Assembly: GCA_902522955.1 (NCBI GenBank)
Contig: CABYXR010000001.1
Location: 62,001 to 126,000 of the forward strand
Reading direction: 5' to 3'
Source of the DNA: an uncultured Pelagibacteraceae bacterium
GTDB taxonomy: Bacteria; Pseudomonadota; Alphaproteobacteria; Pelagibacterales; Pelagibacteraceae
Length of the DNA: 64,000 nt
Of the stretch, positions 55,968 through 64,000 are shown in pieces; positions within the stretch are counted from its first letter, which is position 1; the number at the start of each line of letters is the position of its first letter. A program made the position numbers and the translations under genes. Under the pieces are notes generated by a model, which was given only the letters and a program-made list of their open reading frames with translations, was not told where the DNA came from and made no database searches.

Positions 55968-56454
55968 CTTTCAAAATTAAATCTTTTAAAATAAAAACTA
56001 TAATTCCAATAGTTATGAATATATCTGCGATATTAAATGTAAACCAGTGAAAATTTTTATAATGTATATCAATAAAATCTGGCACAGCAAAATAAGTTAG
56101 TCTATCGTAAACATTTCCCAGAGCACCTCCCAAAATCAATGAAAATAATATTTTGTCTATCTTTTTAGTTTTTATAATGAGATAAATCAAAAATATTATT
56201 ACGAAACATATTATCCCAGTAATCAAATTATAAATTAAACTAGAGTTGGTGCTAAAAAAACCAAATCCAATTCCGGTATTCCATACTAAATTAAAATTTA
56301 AAAAATCGTTTATATATAAGTTATTTTCATTTAAGTTAGTTATTATTTTAATTTTTGAGTATCTGTCTAAAAAGAAAACCAAAGAAATAATCACTAGAAA
56401 ATAAAGGTTTTCTCTTTTAAGAATCCCACTTTTTATATCTTTAAAATAAATCAG
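55954..56454 (-). CDS. lspA: Signal peptidase II (non-standard start codon likely)
   Basis: The aspartic lipoprotein signal peptidase. Catalytic residues are in GGALGNVYDRLTYFAVPDFIDIHYKNFHWFTFNIAD, with the two Asp in the GNxxDR and PDFID motifs. The tracked start is GTG 56394, which cuts into helix 1 (VIISLVFFLDRYSK). The frame stays open to the ileS stop at 56467, reading ILIYFKDIKSGILKRENLYFL, and AGGAG lies just after the ileS stop. A start at CTG 56454 (used here) or ATT 56457 would give about 166 residues, the usual size. Confidence 0.85.
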   Translation of the reverse strand: MIYFKDIKSGILKRENLYFLVIISLVFFLDRYSKIKIITNLNENNLYINDFLNFNLVWNTGIGFGFFSTNSSLIYNLITGIICFVIIFLIYLIIKTKKIDKILFSLILGGALGNVYDRLTYFAVPDFIDIHYKNFHWFTFNIADIFITIGIIVFILKDLILKDEKN

Positions 56455-56466
56455 AATATTAGTCTC

Positions 56467-59193
56467 CTATTTAATTGGACAATTTTCACGACTACATCTT
56501 CTTTCTAAAATTTTCCAACATCTATCACATTTTTTTCCTCTAGCTTTTTCAACTTTAATTTTGATTTCACCATTATTAACCAAATTTTTTTCTGCTTTTG
56601 AAACAATAAAATATTCAGCTAAATCAATATCTTTAAGTAATTCAAAGTTCTCTTTACTCAAAGAAAGTTGTATTTCGGCCTCTAAACTGGAACCAATTTC
56701 TTTGCTAATTCTTTTCTCTTCAATGGCTAAATTTGCTTCTTGTTTAATTTTAAATAAATTTGACCATTTTTCATTTAATTTGGAATTATTCCAGTTTTTA
56801 GGTATTTTAACAAAGCTATTCTCGTGGATGCTTTCATCGTTTTTGTTTATTAAACTAAATATTTCTTCTGTTGTAAAAACTAAAATAGGTGCAAACCATT
56901 TTAATAAACTTTCTAATATTATATTTAAAGCAATTACACAGTTTTTTCTTTTCTTTGAATTTAAACTATCACAATAGAGAACATCCTTTCTGATATCAAA
57001 ATAAAAAGATGAAAGATCTAGTGTGCAAAAATTTAATAGCTCTTTATAAAGTTTATGAAAATTGTAATTTTTTAAGTTTTCTTCTACAGATATACTTATT
57101 CTGTACAATCTATTAAGAATGTATTGTTCTAGCTCATCAAATTCGTTTATCTTAATTTTTTCAAAATTTTGTTTTTCAAACTTATCCTTTAAATTTCCAA
57201 GCATAAATCTGAAAGTATTTCTTATTTTTCTGTATGACTCTGCATGTTGTATTAAAATATTTTTATCAATTCTCAAATCTTCTGCATAATCAGAGGAAGA
57301 TGCCCAAACTCTTAATATATCTGCCCCATAATTTTTTAAAATATCTTCAGGTGAAATAACATTTCCCGTTGATTTAGACATTTTCATTCCTTTACCGTCA
57401 ACAACAAAACCATGCGATAATATACTTTTAAAAGGAGCTTTACCTCTTGTTCCACAAGACTCTAACAAAGAAGAATGAAACCATCCTCTGTGTTGGTCAG
57501 ATCCCTCTAGGTACATATCTGCAGGCCATTTTAAATCTTTTCTTTTTTCTAATACAAAACTATGTGTTGAACCGCTATCAAACCAGACTTCTACAATATC
57601 ATTAAGTTTTTCGTAGTCATTTGAATTATAGTCGTCTCCCAAAAAGATTTTTGGATCATCAGTAAACCAACAATCGGATCCTTGTTTTTCATAAATAGAT
57701 GCTATTTTATCAATTACTTTTTGATCTTTTAATGGCTCTTTAGTTTTTTTATTAATAAAAATTGGTAATGGCACTCCCCAAACTCTTTGCCTGGAAACAC
57801 ACCAATCTGGTCTTCCCTCAATCATTGATAAAAGTCTTTCTTTTCCTTTCTCTGGATAAAAGACTGTTTCGTTTATTGATTTAATAGCCTTTTTTCTAAG
57901 ATCATTTTTTTGCATGGAAATAAACCATTGAGGTGTTGCTCTATAAATTAATGGAGCTTTGGATCTCCATGAGTGCGGATAACTATGACTAAGCTTATCA
58001 TTTTTTAATAATCTATTTTGCTCCTTTAATTTTTCTATAATTATAGGATCAGCCTTAAAGATGTGAGTTTTTTCAAAATATGGTATTTCCTTTGTGTAGA
58101 GACCTGCGCTATCTACAGTGTAAAGAGAGGGAATATTATTTTTCAAACATAAATTAAAATCATCTGGTCCGTGGCTTGGGGCGCAGTGAACAATCCCAGT
58201 TCCTTGCTCAAGGTTTACAAATTGGGCGTCTAACATTGGGACATTATATTTAAACTTCAATTTGACAAATGGGTGGCTACAAATTGTTTTTTCAAATTCT
58301 GAACCTTTGAAGGTTTTTATTTCTTTGTAATTTTTTATCTCGCAAGCTTCTGTAATTTCTTTGACTAAATTTTTCGCTACAACAATTCTCTTTTCCTTAA
58401 AATAATCAAGATTTTCTATCTCCAATATTGAATAATCTATATTACTGTTAAAAGCCAAAGCTTTGTTTGCTGGTATTGTCCATGGCGTAGTCGTCCAGAT
58501 GATAACACTAGTATCTTTCAAATATTCTTTATCGGTATCTTTGACTTTGAAAGCTACATAAATGGTATTAGATGTATGATCCTTATATTCAACCTCAGCA
58601 TCTGCTAAAGCTGTTTTTTCAACAGTTGACCAAAGAACTGGTTTAAAACCTTGATATAAACTTCCATCTAAAAGAAATTTTCCTAGTTCTCTTACTATTT
58701 GAGCCTCAGCCTCATAGCTCATAGTAGAATAATAATTTTCGAAATCTCCTACAACACCTAATCTCTTAAATTCCTTAATGTGAACATCGATCCAACCTTT
58801 AGCGAATTCTCTACACTCTTGCCTAAAATCTTTGATTGGAACTTCGTCCTTATTCTTTCTCTTTTTTTTGTATTGTTCTTCAATTTTCCATTCAATTGGA
58901 AGACCATGACAATCCCAACCGGGTACATAAATAGAGTCTTTTCCGCTCATTTGATGGAAACGAGTAATCATATCCTTCAAAATTTTGTTTAATGCAGTTC
59001 CCATATGAATATGACCATTTGCGTAAGGAGGGCCATCATGGAGAACAAATTTTTCTTTTCCTTTTGACTTTTTTCTCAATCTTTCAAATATCTTATTTTT
59101 CTCCCATTTCTTTAAAATTTCTGGCTCTTTAGCAGGTAAACTTGCTTTCATTGAAAAGGCTGTTTTAGGAAGTTGAAGTGTATCTTTAGACAT
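56467..59193 (-). CDS. ileS: Isoleucyl-tRNA synthetase
   Basis: A 908-residue class I synthetase. The HIGH-like motif is DGPPYANGHIHMGTALNKILKD (HMGT variant), GWDCHGLPIEWKIEE follows, the editing domain has IWTTTPWTIPANKALAF, and the KMSKS loop is GKGMKMSKSTGNV. The C-terminal zinc finger reads CDRCWKILERRCSRENC. The first-motif variant also occurs in other alphaproteobacteria. It starts at 59193, where it shares a base with ribF. Its stop is followed by AGGAG used by lspA. Confidence 0.96.
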   Translation of the reverse strand: MSKDTLQLPKTAFSMKASLPAKEPEILKKWEKNKIFERLRKKSKGKEKFVLHDGPPYANGHIHMGTALNKILKDMITRFHQMSGKDSIYVPGWDCHGLPIEWKIEEQYKKKRKNKDEVPIKDFRQECREFAKGWIDVHIKEFKRLGVVGDFENYYSTMSYEAEAQIVRELGKFLLDGSLYQGFKPVLWSTVEKTALADAEVEYKDHTSNTIYVAFKVKDTDKEYLKDTSVIIWTTTPWTIPANKALAFNSNIDYSILEIENLDYFKEKRIVVAKNLVKEITEACEIKNYKEIKTFKGSEFEKTICSHPFVKLKFKYNVPMLDAQFVNLEQGTGIVHCAPSHGPDDFNLCLKNNIPSLYTVDSAGLYTKEIPYFEKTHIFKADPIIIEKLKEQNRLLKNDKLSHSYPHSWRSKAPLIYRATPQWFISMQKNDLRKKAIKSINETVFYPEKGKERLLSMIEGRPDWCVSRQRVWGVPLPIFINKKTKEPLKDQKVIDKIASIYEKQGSDCWFTDDPKIFLGDDYNSNDYEKLNDIVEVWFDSGSTHSFVLEKRKDLKWPADMYLEGSDQHRGWFHSSLLESCGTRGKAPFKSILSHGFVVDGKGMKMSKSTGNVISPEDILKNYGADILRVWASSSDYAEDLRIDKNILIQHAESYRKIRNTFRFMLGNLKDKFEKQNFEKIKINEFDELEQYILNRLYRISISVEENLKNYNFHKLYKELLNFCTLDLSSFYFDIRKDVLYCDSLNSKKRKNCVIALNIILESLLKWFAPILVFTTEEIFSLINKNDESIHENSFVKIPKNWNNSKLNEKWSNLFKIKQEANLAIEEKRISKEIGSSLEAEIQLSLSKENFELLKDIDLAEYFIVSKAEKNLVNNGEIKIKVEKARGKKCDRCWKILERRCSRENCPIK

Positions 59194-60101
59194 TATTTTT
59201 TAGCTTGCTTAACATCAAGTTTAATTTGTTTTTTCAAATGTTCTAAGTTTTTAAATTTTTTCTCTGCTCTTATAAATTTCAAAAATTCTACCTTTATAAC
59301 CTTATTATATAGATTTTTATTAATTCCAAATATATTTACTTCTAAAAGTAAATTAAGACCATTAAATGTCGGTCTATAGCCAATATTAGCTATTCCGCTT
59401 TTTTTAAACTGTTTAGTTTCAACTATAACTGAATAAACACCTAATTTAGGTATTATGTAATCTCCAATCTTAATATTACAGGTTGGAAATCCAATGAGTC
59501 TTCCTCTTTTTTTTCCTTTAATAACTTTGCCTTCAATTGACCAGGGTCGACCCAAAAGTTTAATTGCTTCATTAATGTTTCCATTTGCTATTTTTTTTCT
59601 AATTATTGTTGATGAAATTATTTTTTTTGATTTATTAAGTGGAGAAATAACTATTGTTTTATATCCAAGTTTCTTCTCATAGTTTTTAAGTAATGCTATG
59701 TTGCCTTTCCTATTTTTTCCAAATCTAAAATTTTTGCTAACAAAAATATATCTAGACTGGATTTTGTCTTTAATCATCTTTTTGATAAAATATTCTGCAC
59801 TAAACAAGGAGAATTTTTTATTAAATTTGATAATAACTAAAAAATCTAATTTTAATTTTTGTAATTGATATATTTTTTGATTAAGTTGGTTAATTCTATG
59901 GTTTTTTACTTTTGAATTAAAAAACATTAATGGCATTGGTTCGAATGTTATTAAACCAAATGGAAGCCTCTCTTTTTTTGATTTAATTTTTGCTTGATTC
60001 AAAACTTTTTGATGGCCTAAATGAATGCCATCAAAATTACCAATTGCTACTACGCTATTTCTATGTTTTTTTTCTATTTTTAAATTTTTATAAATTTTCA
60101 T
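59193..60101 (-). CDS. ribF: Bifunctional riboflavin kinase / FAD synthetase
   Basis: A 302-residue enzyme that makes FMN and FAD, needed by the many flavoproteins here (crtI, crtY, the FAD monooxygenase). The N-terminal FAD synthetase domain has VVAIGNFDGIHLGHQKVLNQA and SKNFRFGKNRKGNIALL; the C-terminal kinase domain has IIKKGKKRGR-like KGKKRGRLIGFPTCNI, GVYSVIVE and GIANIGYRPTFNG. Length is typical. It lies 1 base after the HAD gene and overlaps ileS by one base. Confidence 0.96.
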   Translation of the reverse strand: MKIYKNLKIEKKHRNSVVAIGNFDGIHLGHQKVLNQAKIKSKKERLPFGLITFEPMPLMFFNSKVKNHRINQLNQKIYQLQKLKLDFLVIIKFNKKFSLFSAEYFIKKMIKDKIQSRYIFVSKNFRFGKNRKGNIALLKNYEKKLGYKTIVISPLNKSKKIISSTIIRKKIANGNINEAIKLLGRPWSIEGKVIKGKKRGRLIGFPTCNIKIGDYIIPKLGVYSVIVETKQFKKSGIANIGYRPTFNGLNLLLEVNIFGINKNLYNKVIKVEFLKFIRAEKKFKNLEHLKKQIKLDVKQAKK

Positions 60102-60102
60102 T

Positions 60103-60909
60103 TTACCATTTAAGTTCCTTTTGAAAGTAATCTGTCTTTACATCATATTTTATCAATAGTTTTGGAAGATCTTTATCAATTTTGAATTCATTCTTATGGA
60201 CTCCGTTATAAATAAATAAGCTATCAATATTTAAGTTATTAGCTCCTTTGATATCTGTTCTTAAATTATCACCTATTGCCAAAACTTTTTCTCCTTTCTC
60301 GAAACACATCTCGTAAATCTCTTTGTGGGGTTTTCCATAATATATTACCTCACCTCCCATAGACTCAAATAGCTTAGCAATTGATCCTGCACAAAGTTCT
60401 TCAATATCGCCTCTGTGAACTACTAGATCAGGATTTGTGCATACTAATTTTTTTTTAGTATAACCTTTAAGCAAAGATTTATAAAAATTTAAATCATTTT
60501 CTTCTTCATCAAAAAATCCTGTACAAAGTATAAAATCACATTTTTCTAAGGACGTTTTATTTTCTTCTACTTTTTTAAATATTGAATTATCTCTTACTGG
60601 TCCAAGATGGTAAAATTTTTTTCCAAATTTATATTGATTAACTGCTAACATTGCAGCCTCACCAGAAGTCACTACCTTGGATAAAAATTTTTCATCCATT
60701 TTCATCTTTTTTAAAAAATCAATTACTTTTAAACTAGGTCTTGGAGCGTTAGATAAAAAAACAATTTTTTTTGAATTTTTATTTAAATTTTCAATTACTT
60801 CAATTGCCTTCGGATTTAATGATATTCCGTTATGCATCACACCCCATAGATCTATTATATATGTATCGTAAGAGTTAAATATTTCAGATAAATGATTTAA
60901 ATTTCTCAA
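60103..60909 (-). CDS. HAD-superfamily class IIA hydrolase
   Basis: A 268-residue HAD phosphatase of the NagD-like IIA group. The nucleophile motif is TYIIDLWGVMHNGISL (DLWGVMH in place of the more common DxDG), motif II is IVFLSNAPRPS, the cap is about 80-190, and the last acidic motif is VLAIGDNLRTDIKGANNLNIDSLFI, preceded by the Lys in YYGKPHKEIYEMC. This variant is a recognised alphaproteobacterial subfamily of unknown substrate, often next to ribF and ileS. It is read away from groES. Confidence 0.88.
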   Translation of the reverse strand: MRNLNHLSEIFNSYDTYIIDLWGVMHNGISLNPKAIEVIENLNKNSKKIVFLSNAPRPSLKVIDFLKKMKMDEKFLSKVVTSGEAAMLAVNQYKFGKKFYHLGPVRDNSIFKKVEENKTSLEKCDFILCTGFFDEEENDLNFYKSLLKGYTKKKLVCTNPDLVVHRGDIEELCAGSIAKLFESMGGEVIYYGKPHKEIYEMCFEKGEKVLAIGDNLRTDIKGANNLNIDSLFIYNGVHKNEFKIDKDLPKLLIKYDVKTDYFQKELKW

Positions 60910-60979
60910 TTTTTATAGTCTCTCTTTTAATTCAGCCAAAAAATATAGCAAATTAGCCTTTTTTTTATGATTTTCACCA

Positions 60980-61007
60980 CTTGAAATCTTTACAAAACTC
61001 ACCATAT
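60980..61007 (+). promoter_or_regulatory. Heat-shock sigma-32 promoter of groES-groEL
   Basis: CTTGAAA (60980-60986), 13 bases, then CACCATAT (61000-61007) matches the RpoH consensus CTTGAAA-N11-16-CCCCATnT with one mismatch. It lies about 35 bases before the groES ATG in a 132-bp spacer. I see no CIRCE inverted repeat, so control by RpoH and not HrcA is inferred. Confidence 0.7.
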
Positions 61008-61041
61008 CAGCCCTACATCAAAATTTATAGGAGAAATAAGT

Positions 61042-61338
61042 ATGAAATTTAGACCCTTACACGATCGTGTGCTTATAAAAGTATTAGATAGCGAAGAAAA
61101 AACTGCTGGAGGCATAATTATTCCAGATACAGCTAAAGAAAAACCGCAAGAAGGTGAGGTAGTTGCTGTTGGCCCTGGTTCCAAAAATGAAAGTGGTAAA
61201 ATAACACCAATGGATGTTAAAGTTGGTGACATTGTTCTTTTTGGGAAATGGTCAGGAACAGAAGTGAAAATAGACGGCAAAGAATATAGCATTATGAAAG
61301 AGGCTGACATAATGGGAATTTCTAAAGGAAAAAAATAA
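61042..61338 (+). CDS. groES: Co-chaperonin GroES
   Basis: A 98-residue subunit of the heptameric lid of GroEL. The start [44 protein letters not shown] with the mobile loop [14 protein letters not shown] is diagnostic, and the end is [13 protein letters not shown]. It is preceded by TAGGAGAAA, a clear ribosome-binding site, and by a heat-shock promoter. groEL follows after 18 bp with another AAAGGAGAAA. Confidence 0.97.
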   Translation: MKFRPLHDRVLIKVLDSEEKTAGGIIIPDTAKEKPQEGEVVAVGPGSKNESGKITPMDVKVGDIVLFGKWSGTEVKIDGKEYSIMKEADIMGISKGKK

Positions 61339-61344
61339 CACTAA

Positions 61345-63015
<1,671 letters not shown>

Positions 63016-63021
63016 TTTCAC

Positions 63022-63699
63022 TTACCTAAAAGATTTTAAAAAAGGCTGTAATTTTACAGCCTTTTTTTTTGCAATAAATAAACATGCTTTTGAGCTTAGT
63101 ATCAATCCATCTTTAAGGACTCTTAAATTGTTATCAGCCAAAGTTTTGCCAGTTGAAGTAATATCTGTAATAATTTCGGAAGAACCTATAAATGGATAAG
63201 TTTCAGTAGCGCCTAGACTAGGAATCAATTTATATTGAGTTACTCCTTTAGAAATCAAAAAATCGTTAGTTAAATTTGGATATTTAGTTGCCACTCTCAA
63301 TCTAGAATTTCTTTTATATCTAATATCAAATGATACCTCTTCAAGATCAGCAATAGTCTGGACATCTATCCAATCATCTGGCACTGCAACAACTAGGTTG
63401 GCATTACCAAAATTAAGTTTTTTTTGCATACTTATTTTATTCTGTAGATTTTTACCAGACTCTTTTAAGAGATCTAACCCAGATACACCTATATCTAAAG
63501 TTCCGTCTCCTAATCTTTGAATAATTTCTTTAGCGTGAAGAAAAATAATCTTAATATTTTTTTTATTTTCAATAGTGCCAAAATAATTTCTTTCTTTTTC
63601 ACCTTGTAAAATCTTATGTCCTTTATCATCAAAAAACGATATTGCTTTATCTTTTAATCGTCCTTTACTTGGTAGGCCTATAGTAATTGACTCTGTCAT
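63022..63699 (-). CDS. hisG: ATP phosphoribosyltransferase, short form
   Basis: A 225-residue catalytic subunit joining ATP and PRPP in the first step of histidine synthesis. IGLPSKGRLKDKAISFF starts the protein, LGDGTLDIGVSGLDLLKE and VAVPDDW form the substrate region, and EIITDITSTGKTLADNNLRVL carries the PRPP loop. The short form lacks the C-terminal regulatory domain and needs HisZ, which is encoded directly upstream with an ATGA overlap. Its last codons run through the groEL terminator hairpin. Confidence 0.95.
   Translation of the reverse strand: MTESITIGLPSKGRLKDKAISFFDDKGHKILQGEKERNYFGTIENKKNIKIIFLHAKEIIQRLGDGTLDIGVSGLDLLKESGKNLQNKISMQKKLNFGNANLVVAVPDDWIDVQTIADLEEVSFDIRYKRNSRLRVATKYPNLTNDFLISKGVTQYKLIPSLGATETYPFIGSSEIITDITSTGKTLADNNLRVLKDGLILSSKACLFIAKKKAVKLQPFLKSFR
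63038..63070 (+). terminator. Rho-independent terminator of groES-groEL
   Basis: AAAAAA precedes GGCTGTA-ATTT-TACAGCC (stem 7, loop 4; 63044-63061) and nine Ts (63062-63070). It could work in both directions. On the minus strand it overlaps the coding 3' end of hisG. It is the clearest terminator in the window. Confidence 0.85.
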
Positions 63700-64000
63700 A
63701 TATTTTTTAAATTTATTGCGGCACCAACGGCTGGTGTATTCTTTTTAGCACCGAGGCTTTTAAGTAGATCATCATAACGGCCACCCCTGGCAATTTCTTT
63801 TTTTCCTGAAAATACTTCAAACACGACCCCAGTATAATATTCTACGTCTCTACCGAAATTTGCAATGAAGTTGATATCTTCATTCAGTTTTTTTAAATTA
63901 AGAATGGATTTAAAGTCTTTAAATATATTTTTTTTGAGATTATTTTTTTTAGCAAAATCTAATAATCTCTCATCAAGCTCAGAGAGTTTACAGTTTATTT
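63696..64000 (-). CDS. hisZ: ATP phosphoribosyltransferase regulatory subunit HisZ (5' part outside window)
   Basis: My own translation of the minus strand gives about 101 C-terminal residues. It contains the class II synthetase-like motif FIANFGRDVEYYTGVVFEVFSGKKEIARGGRYDDLL in short blocks, with GGRYDDLL as the HisS/HisZ signature, and ends VGAAINLKNI. A full HisRS would carry an anticodon-binding domain after GGRYD; here the protein ends about 25 residues later, so it is HisZ. Its TGA overlaps the hisG ATG. The start is beyond the right edge. Confidence 0.9.
   Translation of the reverse strand, partial: INCKLSELDERLLDFAKKNNLKKNIFKDFKSILNLKKLNEDINFIANFGRDVEYYTGVVFEVFSGKKEIARGGRYDDLLKSLGAKKNTPAVGAAINLKNI

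Noticed and set aside
56561-56977. 138-codon plus-strand ORF opposite ileS
   Set aside because: It is antisense to the ileS 3' region; its Phe/Ser/Leu/Lys-rich composition is what the complementary frame of an AT-rich gene yields.

Overview
The window looks like a streamlined, very AT-rich alphaproteobacterial chromosome, most likely SAR11 (Pelagibacterales). I infer this from the gene content and order: mutY / dciA / dsbA-like / smc / atpI-atpBEFF', ileS-lspA-DUF3035, ctaC-ctaD-ctaB-(small ORF)-ctaG-ctaE-SURF1, and a CcrM methyltransferase. Near-zero intergenic DNA, heavy Lys/Asn/Ile codon use and the retinal-synthesis genes point the same way. I see no insertion sequence, prophage, CRISPR array, toxin-antitoxin pair or clear genomic island. 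The window is essentially all core genome.

Layout. 1-3.4 kb: the 3'-truncated ilvE, then a divergent MarR regulator / OmpR-type response regulator / histidine kinase operon resembling petP-petR. 3.3-9.8 kb: ubiK, then lgt, midA, pgeF, prs, rplY, pth, ychF. 9.7-12.3 kb: cytochrome bc1 operon petABC on the minus strand. 12.4-19.4 kb: trmL-hemF-greA, cca, tRNA-Gln, ispE, a TPR protein, a uracil-DNA glycosylase and rnhB. 19.4-26.1 kb: ccrM, an FAD monooxygenase, mutY, dciA, a DsbA-like protein and smc. 26.1-28.5 kb: ATP synthase F0 (atpI, a, c, b', b). 28.5-32.8 kb: crtI-crtB-crtY-blh, the path from phytoene formation to retinal. 32.8-35.1 kb: ispH, thrB, rnhA. 35.1-37.0 kb: peroxiredoxin and thrC. 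37.0-42.4 kb: the aa3-type cytochrome oxidase operon, including a 36-residue membrane ORF missing from the supplied ORF track. 42.5-46.7 kb: rsmE and small redox or detoxification genes. 46.7-52.4 kb: ubiA, then msbA-waaA-lpxK-lpxL for lipid A. 52.4-60.9 kb: DUF2093, purD, rsmD, pgi, DUF3035 lipoprotein, lspA, ileS, ribF and a HAD phosphatase. 61.0-64 kb: groES-groEL, hisG and partial hisZ.

How the genes work together. Much of the window serves membrane energy conversion: bc1 complex, aa3 oxidase with its heme A and copper assembly factors, the F0 proton channel, ubiquinone-related genes, oxygen-dependent heme synthesis (hemF), and the carotenoid/retinal operon that would supply a rhodopsin chromophore. 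No rhodopsin gene and no crtE lie in the window. A second theme is the envelope: lgt, lspA, lipid A genes and a BamF-like lipoprotein.

The most interesting points are an SMC protein of 814 residues with no recognisable hinge; a perfect inverted repeat carrying two GANTC sites directly before ccrM; an lspA whose full N-terminus needs a non-standard start codon; the 36-residue ORF between ctaB and ctaG; retinal genes set 16 bp behind the F0 operon; and extreme compaction, with interlocked stop codons and divergent start codons sharing one ATGCAT. I did not find a convincing new multi-gene system.
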